DNA of 64,000 nt, taken from contig KN832875.1 of NCBI GenBank assembly GCA_000827325.1, forward strand, positions 558,001 through 622,000. The letters run 5' to 3'. Each line of letters opens with the position of its first letter. The stretch's first letter is position 1. Shown in pieces: positions 35,019 to 47,541 of this stretch. Source of the DNA: Oidiodendron maius Zn. Its lineage: Eukaryota; Ascomycota; Leotiomycetes; Myxotrichaceae. A program made the translations under genes and the position numbers. Below the pieces are notes generated by a model. It worked only from the letters and a program-made list of their open reading frames with translations. It was not told the DNA's origin and ran no database searches.

Positions 35019-35715
35019 TGGGTGATACCAAAACCGATGGAATCTTGGCTTTTGGTGATGAAGACTGGAGACTGCAGGAGTATGATGTTGTGCTCTGCGT
35101 TTACATTTGCGATGACTCTTTGCTTTATGCATTGGATTCTAAAACCGCATTTGATTTACGGGACAAAAGCGAGTCCTTTGTCGTTGACTTAAACCACTAA
35201 CATCATCAGAAGAGGGCCGAGTGTTATGATACAGTTAATGAAATAGCGGTAGTAGTTTCAGCTGCATACAATCCATAGAGAATGAAGCACATATTATAAT
35301 AGTATCAATCCACTGTATTGATTTTCTTGTGACTTGTTGCATAAACCGAGCTCGGGGACAGATATCTGCAGTATGACTTACAAAGCGCGATATTTTTTGC
35401 AGATGATCCGGACACCGCGTTGGTATGCGGTGGCCGAAGCACAGTCCAATAACCATAGTAAATGTCCCATCCTGAAGTGACAGTGCCCTGTCTGCTACCT
35501 TTGTTGCGGATGAAGTTCACGGCAGTTGTACTAATGATTACAAGATTTTGAGCCGAGGCATTCGCAAGATTCCTAACCGAACCTACGGGGAGGAGAACTG
35601 GGGAAGCTCAACCTTCCAAATGTCCATCGTATAACACAGCTGACTCTTCCCAAATCTCAATCATTATCTACTTACCAATTCGTGTTCAATTCAGTAATTA
35701 TCCTAGCAATCCAAC
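35019..35715. promoter_or_regulatory. Spacer between TFIIB and the MaoC hydratase gene
   Basis: A 697-bp AT-rich spacer between tandem plus-strand genes. No ORF or repeat of note was seen. Confidence 0.5.
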
Positions 35716-36793
35716 ATGAGCGGCCCAGGAGCTGGTTTTGAGTATCCCCCACAGGAAGTGTCCTGGCTTAAGAGGGATGTCCTGCTCTTTGCAAACAGCA
35801 TTGGGTGTACTGCTGACGAACTGCACTTCTTATACGTAGGTCTCAATGAAGATGAATCAAGTTACGGCTGCTAACTGGGATAGGAATTGCACCCTGACTT
35901 TGCCGTCTTCCCAACATATCCAATCATCCTCCGTAAGCTCCGGCTCTGTTCTCTATTCTTCACCTGCTAATACAATCAGCCTTCAAACGCACTACACAGG
36001 AAGTTATCGATTTCTACGCCAGTCAAGGTGCGAGTGCTCCCATCCCTGGGGTGCCAAAATTCGACTCTCGCCGTGTGGTAGACGGCCAGCGACTCATCAC
36101 CTTCCTCAAGCCGCTCCCACCCACTTCCGCCGGCAGGACCTTTGAGCTCCGTGCCAAGGTCATTGGTGTATATGATAAGGGCAAGGCGGGCAGTGTGGTT
36201 GAGACGGAACAAACGATCGTTGACAAGGCCACGGGAGACGTCTATTGCAGAATGGTAGGGAGTGCGTTCTTCGTTGGGCAAGGCAACTGGGGTGGACCCA
36301 AAGGCCCGGCAACAGAGAATTTCCCTCCCCCAAAAGACAAGAAGCCCGATACTGTCGTCAGCCACCAGCTTACTCCCGAATCTGCACTGCTTTATCGGTA
36401 GGTCCTCGTGCATTTGATACGGTTAGATATGGAACTAATTTTCCTAGTCTCAATGGTGATTATAACCCTCTCCACGCCACCCCAGAGCCAGGCCAGAAGA
36501 TGGGCTTCGGTGGAGCCATCATGCATGGATTGTCGAGCTGGAACTTTGCCGCTCACGGTATCCTGAAAGCCATGGGTGGCAGCGATCCCCGCAACATTAA
36601 AGAGTTCCAGTGCCGTTTCGCGTCTCCAGTCAAGCCGGCTGAAAAGCTTGTCACTGAGATCTGGCGAACGGGTACGTATAAGGACGGCTGGGAGGAAATT
36701 AGGTTTCAGACTAAGGTTGAAGGCGGGAAGGTTTGTTTGAGCAATGGCAGGGCCTTGATGAAGGTTGTTGCCGGAGGGGGCAGCAAGCTGTAG
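35716..36793 (+). CDS. Peroxisomal MaoC-like enoyl-CoA hydratase 2
   Basis: Four exons, 35716-35835, 35884-35932, 35980-36397 and 36448-36793, join to 310 residues. This is the double hot-dog layout of eukaryotic hydratase 2. The N-terminal half has lost the catalytic motif. The C-terminal half carries the hydratase-2 signature YRLNGDYNPLH (195-205, with catalytic Asp 200 and His 205) followed by FGGAIMHGL. The protein ends in Ser-Lys-Leu, a canonical PTS1 peroxisomal import signal. The expected reaction is reversible hydration of trans-2-enoyl-CoA to (R)-3-hydroxyacyl-CoA, as done by the hydratase domain of Fox2/MFE-2. As a stand-alone form it may serve beta-oxidation of particular fatty acids. 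No neighbouring pathway genes are visible. Confidence 0.9.
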
Positions 36794-38256
36794 ATATATC
36801 ACTATTAAAATGAAGAGCTTTTACATAAACAGCTGAATGTATGACATATGCTTATCTTGCATTATATTGGTAGTCGATAATAACTTGTAGGCGTGCCGTA
36901 TTGATGGCCAATAAGTATATTGGTCACTCGACCTAAATTCCAGACGACTTTGATACCCACTCTTTGTACGCTCTATAACTAGGCAAAGCTAACCGATGTA
37001 TTGTATCGAGATATCTGAGTCTAGATTCCCAACATAAACTGAATGCCTCCTTGAGCGTGCACAAGCCATGAGGGACCCTGCATGAAGTATCCGCACATCT
37101 ACCTCCTTTCCAGAGTCCTCTCACCAACCCAACTTCACGATAATGCTCCTAAAATTCAAGAGATGCCGACGTCACATGAGCATTAATAAAGTTTTGATGC
37201 ACATTGCACAAAGCATGTCCGTTGACAAGTGAAGCGTGGGAAGAAACAAATGAATGCTGGCCAGTTGCCTCAGATATTTCGTTGCACATTGAATATACTG
37301 CTATATGCCTTTCGTCCAATCTGTCAACACCAGGGATAGAAGAAATTTTGTGTCCTTTGATGTTCTAGCTGCACATCACGATCTCTAGAATGTTGGAATG
37401 GAATAGGGTTTCGATAGTTTTGCGGTCTGCAACTTGACGTCTCTTGTATGTGAGGGGCCACCATTTTTGTTGCAGGTCGCGTTTTCCAAAACTGCCTTTC
37501 GTCTGATTATTTTGATACCATAGGGTCAAAGTTGCGAGCTTCTAAGCTTTTGCTGTGTACCTGTTATTCCTGCAAAGGGGTAGGTAGCACCAGTATTGAA
37601 TAGGGGCTCGCTAAAGATTTCCTGACACCCAACGGCCTTTTGGCTGCTCGTCGCACCCTGCTAAACTGCTTTCGTCCGATATGTTCAATTGTCTAGGAGT
37701 AAAATTTCTAAGTCCATTCTTACATGTTATACTTCTCTTTATAGTAAGAGTGGACCTTTGTTATGGTGAAGGAACACGCGGCTCTCAATTCTTGTAGTCA
37801 TCCTCAACACCAGAAGGCAACAATGGAAGAGACTATCTACGGAGGTAAATATAATGTCTGTTCCTTAAGATTGCTCCCAATAATCTCTTAGTTAACCTCG
37901 GGGGATTGAGAGTAAAGATTTAAAGCACGGAGGGTCTTCTATGCTCTATTAGCGTGCTTACTCACGGCCACATATTAAAGTAAGGTTTGATGCTGCCCAA
38001 GTAAGATAAGCAGATAACAGTAGTATACTGGGTAACTTTGATTTCCTCGTGATAAAGAGGCGCTAGATAAACAGTAAGAGAATGTGAATGAGAGGGTCGT
38101 ACATTGCGGCACTACTGGGCGTTCGCAATCGACATCCATAGCATGACAGCTTACATCCTCGATATCACAATTCACACCAAATAGGCAACTGGATGAACAA
38201 TTCATCATAACAATTTTAGTCATCTCGTTGCAATTTTAATCCTCACTATCCCAAAC
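36794..38256. other. 1.46 kb AT-rich convergent intergenic region
   Basis: The region lies between the 3' ends of the MaoC (+) and phosphoglucomutase (-) genes. A degenerate 15-bp word (tgcctttcgtccaat and relatives) occurs near 37306, 37493 and 37666. An 82-codon Cys-containing minus-strand ORF (37975-38223) abuts the phosphoglucomutase stop and is probably its 3' UTR. No gene is supported. Confidence 0.5.
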
Positions 38257-40081
<1,825 letters not shown>

Positions 40082-40354
40082 GGCTGCTGAGGGCGGTAAT
40101 TATATGTTCGAGTGACAGGAATTGGAGCGAGCGAGGAGGAGTGCTATGGAGATATTTTGCAAGAAAGGGTAGAGGAATGTGGTTGTATGGTGGCCGGGTT
40201 ATGACGAAAACAAAGTCGGTCGCTGTCGAGGGGTAGATATCTCCTCAGCCAATAGCCACTTCCATTGGGCCACGCCATGCGAACACAAAATTCCCATTGA
40301 GATGAGACTATGGAGCAATTTGGGGGCCAGATGTATTATCTCCACATTTGCTTT

Positions 40355-41220
40355 TTATTTTTGTTTCCCCCGGAAAATTACTTCCTTGTAGTATCTTGCC
40401 TCGGCAATGCTCTCATATATATCGTCCTTGGCCTTGTGTACAGCCCGCTTTTTGGGGACGCCGTTAAGGATATCCTTCGAGCTCCACCGCTTTGATGCTT
40501 CCTTCAGGGAACTGACGTCTAGTATGCGATAGCTAAGGTGATCGTGGACCTTCTTATATGGCTCTTTTCTAAGGAATGCCTTGTCTGCGTGAACTGAATT
40601 CCCGGCCAATAATCCCCGCCTTGGCTCTGGGACGAATTTCTTAATATACTCGAGCAGCTCCGCAGCAGCTTGTTCTGCTGTCACCTTCGACGCCAGGACT
40701 GCTGTTGTGAGTCCATTCTCGCCGTGTGTTCGCGTGCACCATTCATCCTTGATAGGCCCGTAGTCAGCGCAGTGTGGGCCGGGAGATGCGTGAGGTGTAT
40801 ACCATTTTATCCATCGTCTCTTTTGTCTGATGGATTACTACCCCCCATCCTTCTTCGTCGAGGATCTCCAAGTCCCCATCTGTAATTATGCAGAAGATTT
40901 CGATTATAACATCACTATCTACATCAAGTCCCGTCATCTGTAGAGGACCAGTAAGACTCGTTCTAGCGTTGCGCATTTGAATTCCTTAATCGGGGAGGGT
41001 GGAATTCATCTGGTAGAACACGTACCTCACAGTCTATCCATACTAGTGGATGGCCTGCTTCTGTCTCAGCCATAAATGAGAATTACCCAAGATAAGGGTG
41101 GAGTAACAAGATGCGCTCTCCAAAGTGTGAAGTATTGCCCGGACCGGAATTGAAATTAAAGCTGGAGATTTAGAGTAGGGTAAAGTTCTTACCTAGAGTT
41201 TCAAAAAGTCTCTGGGCCAT
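40355..41220 (-). CDS. REX2: Oligoribonuclease / RNA exonuclease Rex2 (DEDDh)
   Basis: Four exons, 41220-41193, 41060-41026, 40937-40803 and 40747-40355, join to 196 residues. The first two exons are 28 and 35 nt. Exo I is WIDCEMTGL, with metal ligands Asp 19 and Glu 21. Exo II is LLAGNSVHADKAFL. Exo III contains HKAKDDIYESIAEARYY, giving the DEDDh set. Oligoribonuclease degrades 2-5-nt RNA remnants to mononucleotides, and fungal Rex2 works mainly in mitochondria. An alternative start at a downstream ATG within the intron/exon 2 region (MAETEAG...) would give a slightly different N terminus. The second exon's junction is therefore the least certain part. Confidence 0.88.
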
Positions 41221-41237
41221 GCTGATATACGACCCAC

Positions 41238-41247
41238 GTGATATCAC
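41238..41247. promoter_or_regulatory. GTGATATCAC palindrome overlapping CACGTG just upstream of REX2
   Basis: The sequence ccacgtgatatcac lies 15-28 nt upstream of the REX2 start codon on the minus strand. It overlaps an E-box core and a second 10-bp palindrome. A regulatory role is inferred only from position and resemblance to the ATP14 and RPT5 sites. Confidence 0.35.
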
Positions 41248-41402
41248 TACAGCAGGCAATTTACACAAGGGCCTCCAGATATCGGGTAGATAATTATTCA
41301 GTTAATTCAAATTATTAGTGCATTTAACAGTAAAAATTACCCAATACTTTACTCCATCCCACCCCAAGACCGACCAGCAGCCCAGCGCCGTGGTAGCAGC
41401 CT

Positions 41403-43079
41403 CTAGCAGCCGCCATATCTCACTCCGCGTTTGCCAAGCTCCTTCCGGCCAACGCTCTCCTCAGGCCAGACCCAGCCTCTTGTTCTCTTTGCCTCTCTCT
41501 TCTCCGCAAGCTGTGGCTCCGGAATCCAGTCATCCTTGGGAAGGCACTTTCTCCGGGTACCCTCAGCAGGGGCACCAATCTCTGACTTCCATCCCACTTG
41601 ACCAGGAAGGGTATCATCCCTCGCGAGCATGTGCAAGTACCAGAGCGCCAACAGAGCAGTCATCTTTGGCTTCTTCTGCACCACATTCTCCTCTCCATCG
41701 TCATCAAAACTGCCCTCGACCTCCTCGAAAGTGGAGGTCTGCGTATCATACGTGGCAAGCTGGATCGTTTGGATCTCGAGGTAACCGAAATGAGGGACGT
41801 TTTCAGCCCCGTTGCGGACGACGACGAGCTCGATCTCGGTAATGATGAAGCCGTATCGGCAGCCATTCTCTCGCATCTGGCGGTGCAGATGGGAAAGTCC
41901 ACGAAGGTACTCAACCTTGCGGTGGTTGCCCTCAACGCGCATGCCGGTGTTCCAGCGATCGAACGACTTTACGAGTCCAATGACGCGACCGAGTCCCCGA
42001 CCATAGATGAGTTGTGTTGTGTCATCTGTGTAGTTGGAGACGAATGATGGATCCGTGCCTTTGGATGTTCGCATGACTAGATGGCGAGTGCCGAGCGAGA
42101 GCGAAAGCGCTCCGTTAAGCTTTGTGGCATAGAAGGAGTTGTAAATGCTCTGAAGTTCTAATTCAGTCTCCGGCTGGGAAGAGGTGCGCAGAGGTACTGG
42201 AAGGCTGCAACTAGGAATGTTGACACTGAGGAGCGCATGAAGACCAGGGATAGAGCTGATGGTAGTGGCATTGAAAGAAGTCCATGGACGGATCTGGCGA
42301 ATATCCCACCAGAAGTGCTTGGCATTGGAGTCTCGGGTATGCATGTTGAGCTGACGCACGAGAGCCGGGGCAGGATTTGGGGACGTAAGGTAAGCCATCA
42401 TCGTTGTAGTCATGCCATCGTCCAGAGGGGTAGTGGCCAAGTCATCAAAGGTAATGGAATTTTGGAGCGGTGATGGAGTACGTTGAGGAACGAAGAAGGC
42501 TTGAGGCATGAATGTCTCGGTTTGGGGGTTGGTCGCAGAAGGAATGTAGGTTGGCATCTGCCGGTAGGTAGGAAAGCCATATTTGCCAAGGGTCTGGTCA
42601 TCAAGGCTCGAAGCGGAAGCACGTCGCTCATGTGTGTGTGAAGCAGTTGCGGTCATGGAAATTGGCGAGCACAAGGTTGTCATCGGCGGAACATGAGATG
42701 GGATATCATCATGCCGGAACGAGATTGTTTCTGGGTTGGTGTAGCTTCTGTTATGAGAAGGTTTGAAGGAAGAGGCCGAAGAGTTGGAAGCTGCAACCAT
42801 AGAGACCCTTTTGGATCGCTTTGGCGAGGGCTGAATCTCCTGATCCTGTGGGCGGATCTTTGGGAGCAACAGTGGTCCATGCTGCCTAATGGGAGACCTC
42901 GCGGGCGTCGTCACTTGAGTGTTGATTGACTCAGGTGACGACTCCTGAGAGTAGACGGAAGAAACATGAGAGCTTGAGCGACGATGGTTGACTGTGTATG
43001 AAGCCTCCTTCAGAGCATCTTCGAAAGAGAATGATGGTGGCGTAGTAGGCCCAAAGGAAAACGAGTAGTCGAGAGACAT
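41403..43079 (-). CDS. Conserved fungal protein of unknown function
   Basis: Single-exon coding region of 558 residues from ATG 43079. The N-terminal ~220 residues are Ser/Pro/Thr-rich and look disordered. A conserved-looking block runs from about 240 to 530 with KHFWWDIRQIRPWTSF, a YGRGLGRVIGLVKSFDRWN segment, MRENGCRYGFIITEIELV, LLALWYLHMLARDDTLPGQ and KREAKRTRGWVWPEE. I associate this layout with a filamentous-fungus-only family sometimes carried under the misleading name sialidase. No catalytic motif of any enzyme family is evident. No signal peptide or membrane helix is visible. A likely intron sits in its 5' leader. Function unknown. Confidence 0.8.
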   Translation of the reverse strand: MSLDYSFSFGPTTPPSFSFEDALKEASYTVNHRRSSSHVSSVYSQESSPESINTQVTTPARSPIRQHGPLLLPKIRPQDQEIQPSPKRSKRVSMVAASNSSASSFKPSHNRSYTNPETISFRHDDIPSHVPPMTTLCSPISMTATASHTHERRASASSLDDQTLGKYGFPTYRQMPTYIPSATNPQTETFMPQAFFVPQRTPSPLQNSITFDDLATTPLDDGMTTTMMAYLTSPNPAPALVRQLNMHTRDSNAKHFWWDIRQIRPWTSFNATTISSIPGLHALLSVNIPSCSLPVPLRTSSQPETELELQSIYNSFYATKLNGALSLSLGTRHLVMRTSKGTDPSFVSNYTDDTTQLIYGRGLGRVIGLVKSFDRWNTGMRVEGNHRKVEYLRGLSHLHRQMRENGCRYGFIITEIELVVVRNGAENVPHFGYLEIQTIQLATYDTQTSTFEEVEGSFDDDGEENVVQKKPKMTALLALWYLHMLARDDTLPGQVGWKSEIGAPAEGTRRKCLPKDDWIPEPQLAEKREAKRTRGWVWPEESVGRKELGKRGVRYGGC

Positions 43080-43095
43080 CTTGTCTACTCCCAGA

Positions 43096-43145
43096 CTGGA
43101 GGTAGGTATTAGCTGGAGCTATGGTCACTGGATGGTTTAACTTAC
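43096..43145 (-). other. Probable 5'-UTR intron of the 558-residue gene
   Basis: On the minus strand a GTAAGT donor at 43145 is followed by a ctaat branch-like sequence and a cctccag acceptor ending at 43096. The 50-nt length is typical for this genome. The acceptor is 16 nt upstream of the start codon. Confidence 0.55.
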
Positions 43146-44675
43146 GTAGTCAGATGATGGAGGGATGGGGTGGGATGATTGGTGTCTATGAGCTCTAGTG
43201 ATTACAGTATTTGAGGAGGCCGGCTCCAACTTTTGTGAGAGTAAGAAAAGAGAGTCAAGGAGATTCGTGAGGACAACTGCTCCTCTATAGAGCGGGCCTG
43301 ATGATAGGACAAGAGAAAGAAAAAAGTACAACTGTCGAGTGGACAAAAACGAACGGCGAGATGCCCTTACTTATCCTTCTCCAGCAGAACCCAATACTAG
43401 TGGCAGATCATGGATCACTATGAACTAGAAAAAAGATGAAACACGAAGGGGCAGGGAAGCAGGTCCCTATTCTGTTGTGTGTGGGCTGGATGGCGTTTCT
43501 TGGTCGTGGCCCGGCGGCCAGATGGTTTGTTACGCCTTCGAAGCGCTCACCACCATCGTCCAAATCAGGAAATCAGCAGGACAAGTGCACTACAGCTGCA
43601 GCGGTTCTGAGTCACAAATAGAACCATGTCAACGGACAGATTGCGAGAAATTAGAGCGCATTTGACGTGGTGCAGGAGCGCGTCGAGTTCTGGGAATCCT
43701 CGAGGGCGTCGAGATGGAAGTCGCGTGAAGCCGCGCAATTGTGGCCTGCGGTACGTTCACCACCACCGCCAACTTTGGCAGACGAGACGCGCGCGCGAGG
43801 CTCTTCGCAAATCGCCGGTTCGAACTGGCCCTCAGGTATTTTTGGTTGGTACGATGGGTCAAGCGCTTGCTCGACGAGACGGAGGCTGTCGCCATATCCG
43901 CTTGGAGGTAAATGCCGCGTAAGAGAGTACTGTAATCTTGCACAGCCGCGATTAAAGCGCCCGGACTATTATAGCTGGCCCAGTTCGGTATTTTGGCCCT
44001 CACCCAGGCCCTAAATTTGGCTGTTTGAAGAGTCGAGGTCACTTGGGCGGCTACGTGTGAGATTCGTGTCAAGGCAAGAAGACCTTTTGCCGTATCATTG
44101 GCCCCTCAAGACGCGCTGGCTAAGCGAGACGACCCTGGGCGATTTCACCACGCGCTGCAGATGGGAATACGCATGACAGACTGCCAAGAAGCAGAATCGC
44201 CCTGTCGACCTCGCGATGGGCTTCGTTATTGGACTGTTGTTTTATGGGGAAACGGTTTCACATTCCTCTGACTCATTTCCACCTATGCTCGCTGTCGATC
44301 CGGCTGGTGGTTCTTCATCCGATGATCGACTTTCGGAAAAGCGGAGGGTTGGGAATCGACCGCGTGGGGGAGGCTTGCCGGAGCTGAACTGTTCTGCTGA
44401 GACTGCCTTGGATCACGGGCCGCCCTCTGGCCTCGGTTTCATATCTGATGAACGTCTCAGCCATCAGTGGTAAATACTTGTGCAGAAGTAATGCAATGCG
44501 TTGAACTATATCACGTGATATGCATTTGTCCTGCAGATGGAACCCTGAATGTGGGGTGAAGTCCGCCTCATAGATGCTCTCAATTATATGCGTTGTCCTC
44601 AAGTTACGTTTCTTATGCTTATTCGCCAAACTAGATGCCTATCTGCCTCAGTGATGGTAGAGAGCTGCCTTTACA
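43146..44675. other. Intergenic region, no supported gene
   Basis: The interval runs from the 5' leader of the 558-residue gene to the GFA pseudogene. Several ORFs of 60-150 codons occur but none has a domain, and the longest begins with a non-ATG codon. A 14-bp perfect palindrome lies at 44508-44521. Confidence 0.5.
44508..44521. repeat. 14-bp perfect palindrome ATATCACGTGATAT
   Basis: This extends the TCACGTGA core seen at other promoters in the window. It lies 3' of the GFA pseudogene and upstream of no intact gene, so its role is unclear. Confidence 0.5.
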
Positions 44676-45210
44676 TCACTCCAGGGTCTTTATTCTTTCA
44701 AGGCTGTCCTCCCACGTCTCACGTCTATGCATAAAGAGCTGCAACACAGGTCGAGGCAAATCGACCCCGAACTTCCGAAACAGTCTGCCTTTCACAAATG
44801 CCTTCTTTGGGTGCTCACTCACAATCGTCAGGATGGGTCTTAAGTGCCTTGTCAGCTTGTGCGTCTAGACTTCTCTGCGGCTTGAGATCCGTGGGCTGGC
44901 ATACGATCCAGTCTCCACAGAAGTGCCTATTACTAGAGCTCTCCGATTCCGCCCGGTCAACCCATATCTTCGGTTTACCGGCAACTTCGATGGCCATGGT
45001 TTGGGTTGGTAAGTGGAGCGCGAATCTACTAGCCGTGAGACGAAGCAGGAGAGTAGGAATTAGTGACAATGCTTACAGCGACCCGCCTGAAGCTCGACTA
45101 TTCAAGCAATGGCACAATGATGCCATTGTTGGGAAAGATGATGTTTCGATAGATATAGTAATTGCGCCACAGTTGCACGCGCCAATAATCCTCTCAAGAA
45201 CTGATGCCAT
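44676..45210 (-). pseudogene. Degenerate GFA-family (DUF636/CENP-V) pseudogene
   Basis: From ATG 45210 the minus strand reads a GFA-type N terminus (IIGACNCGAITISI, then ASLCHCLNSRASGGSL). A normal 48-nt intron, 45076-45029, leads to RFALHLP, then GKPKIWVDRAES and RHFCGD. GFA domains coordinate zinc through CxC, CHCxxC and CGxCGS motifs. Here the third Cys of the CHCxxC site is missing and the CGxCGS site is broken by a frame change near 44910. A further frame change separates KTHPDD from a C-terminal stretch that still looks family-like (LPRPVLQLFMHRRETWED) and ends at a stop at 44676. Intact relatives are small zinc proteins, some named glutathione-dependent formaldehyde-activating. The lesions make a functional product unlikely. 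Confidence 0.75.
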
Positions 45211-46023
45211 CTTGCAAAAATTCCAGTATTTACATTAACAGCTTCTGGCGTTAGCCATTCTATATTTATCGGTTGTCAAAAGCCAGAAGCTATCAGCGGC
45301 GTTAATGCGCCAGATAACAGCATAACATAGCCAAGGATAAGCATCTTCGTTTCTGTGAGCGAAAGTCAGCGTTAAGGTATGTGCATCATCATTAATTGTC
45401 AGTGCTTAGTCTATTTGAGTGCTACGAAAGAAGCACCAATTTATATAAGTTCCAATGGAAACAGGCATTTGCCTCATAGTGCTTTTTAACAAGTTTGAGA
45501 CACATAAGAGAACCTTCCCTCCCCTCTTATCTGAGAGCGCTCTTTTTCGAAATACTTGAAAATCCATTCAAAGCGGACTTGTGACTCTTGCGAAATTCAA
45601 AAGTGGCATCGGAACGGGAGCAAATGGTCAACCTGAGGCAGGATCAGAGAACCGACAATTGACCGGACAACTCAACTTGTTTGTGCAATATAGGTAAATA
45701 GTCTCCTCATGTGCATTCTGAGTCTGTCATTTATATGATCGGAACATTTCCTGTTGTTACTTTGTAGGTAGGAACCCAAAGTTTGAGATGGCCTTATCTA
45801 TTTCGTGTGATTTCATATTGGGCTGAAGTGCGAAAGTACGTTGGTGGCTTAGAAATCATCTGTAACTTCAGCACTGCTCAATAAAGGACCACTTCCTGAA
45901 GAGAGTAACTCTTGAGTAAGAGAACTGGCAAAATAATTCATATCATCTTGAATGGCTTGAAATTCTTCAAATCGTCTTCAACAGTTCATTTCCAATCTCG
46001 AACTCCATCCCACTTCTACAATC
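45211..46023. other. Spacer between the two pseudogenes
   Basis: An 813-bp AT-rich spacer. A short inverted repeat is present at its left edge (45240-45291). No ORF with a recognisable domain was seen. Confidence 0.5.
45240..45291. repeat. Short inverted repeat with 10-bp perfect arms
   Basis: The arms agcttctggc (45240-45249) and gccagaagct (45282-45291) are perfect reverse complements flanking a 32-nt loop. The repeat lies just upstream of the GFA pseudogene start, and could be a hairpin or a chance palindrome. Confidence 0.45.
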
Positions 46024-47238
46024 ATGACACTCCAAAATCGCGGCATCGTCAAGATAGGGCAAAGCGGTATTAACTTCAATTCCAGTTCCCAGGCTTCGAG
46101 ATGACTATATACTTGTCATAACCGTTGCCGTAGCTGTCAATCCCACAGATTGGCAGACTCTGGATGAGATTTTCAAGCCGGAGACCACGCGCACCCTCCT
46201 TGGTTGTGAGGCTGCTGGTATTGTCGTCGAGATAGGTAAGAACGTTAGGAGGGACTTCAAGCCAGGTGATAGGATTGTTGGAATGGCTCATGGTGTTCCA
46301 TGTTCAGTTTTCAAATACCACACAGTACAGACTTTGTGCTAACCTTTCCTGAAGGAAACGAAGCAGAGCCCTAAGACGGCACTTTCGCTGAGTACATCAT
46401 GATAAAAGGTTATATAGCAATGCATATTCCTCCTGATGTAAGCTTCGAAGAAGCTAGTACTTTAGGAGGTGGTATCGCGACTGTAGCCCTGGCATATTAT
46501 CGGTACCTTGAGTTGCCTCTTCCCATCCTGCCTATCGAAATGGAAAAGAGTAACAGAGTCCCTCTTTTGGTCTACGGTGGCAGCACTGCAACGGGAATAT
46601 TAGCTATCCAATTTACAAAACTCTAAGTTCTTTACATGAAACTCTGCGCTCTTATTGATCAGTACATAGATCGGGGCTCATGGTCATCTCGACCTCTTCA
46701 CCTTCCAACTTCAAGCTCCTAAGGAGCCGTGGCGCAGATCATGTGTATGACTATGTATACGTCCCTCTACAGTTCGCTAGTCATTTATGCATAATCTCTA
46801 ATGCAATCTCCAGCGTGATCCAGAAAGCGGCTCCAAAATCCGCTCTCTCACTTGCAACAAACTCTCACTCGTTCTTGACACCATCGCCACTCCCGCCAGC
46901 GCTCAGATCTGTGCCGACGCACTCTCCTCAGCCCCAGATGGTCTCTACGTAAACTTGATGGGCGTAGACATGCCACGATCTGACGTCCGAATGTTTTCTT
47001 CCTCGGGTATACCGTGACGGCTGAAGCCTTCGAGATAGAAGGTGGGCATTGGCCTGCTGTGCCGGAGGACTTTGAGCTGATGAAGAAGTTTGTGGTTTTG
47101 ACGGAAAAGTTACTGGAGCAGGGACTGCTGAAGACGCACCCGGCAAAGGTGAGGGATGGGCTTGAGGGTATCTTGGATGGGATGCAGGAGTTGAAGGAAG
47201 GGAAGGTAAGTGGTGCGAGATTGGTTTATCAGGTTTGA
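46024..47238 (+). pseudogene. Zinc-type alcohol dehydrogenase / enoyl reductase-like pseudogene
   Basis: The pieces line up in order with the medium-chain reductase family: LRDDYILVITVAVAVNPTDW, LLGCEAAGIVVEIGKNV, KPGDRIVGMAHG, DGTFAEYIMIKGY, the Rossmann segment VYGGSTATGILAIQFTKL, then VISTSSPSNFKLLRSRGAD, a Cys-containing C-terminal half and LEGILDGMQELKEGKVSGAR. At least four lesions are visible. The first intron is reduced to 19 nt (46067-46085). An in-frame TAA at 46372-46374 follows the second intron (46293-46354). The donor of the third intron reads CT instead of GT at 46623. About one base is missing near 46989, shifting the frame. The intron at 46755-46813 is still normal. Intact members are NADPH-dependent reductases, often near secondary-metabolite genes. 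No intact partner genes are visible here. Confidence 0.85.
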
Positions 47239-47541
47239 GAAGATATGTTGCAAGGCGAAAGAAGGGTGGTCTACAGTCATCTGAGGAGCTAAGGGACGGG
47301 GGCGGCAACGAGAGGAACATGAAATATATGGACAACAATTTAACATAGGACGCCAAATGGTATATAGTAGCATGGATTAGTTGGTTATATACGTATCTCA
47401 TCACCGTTGCCACACCCTGAAACGAATCTGGACAGCAAAGTTTCCAGCTATGCGTCCGCGAACTCCAAGCCCAATGCATCAAATTTTCCCAGATCCTTCT
47501 ACCAAAACAGGTTGTTCATTCGTATCATACATATTTACCGT
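47239..47541. other. Convergent 3' spacer
   Basis: The spacer lies between the pseudogene (+) and the CSC1-like gene (-). Nothing notable is seen in these 303 bp. Confidence 0.5.

Noticed and set aside
37975-38223. 82-codon Cys-containing ORF next to phosphoglucomutase
   Set aside because: It has no signal peptide or cysteine pattern of a known family. It ends in AT-rich sequence and sits where the phosphoglucomutase 3' UTR is expected only if transcribed onward.
43629-44072. 147-codon minus-strand ORF
   Set aside because: It begins with TTG rather than ATG, has no recognisable domain, and its composition resembles intergenic sequence.
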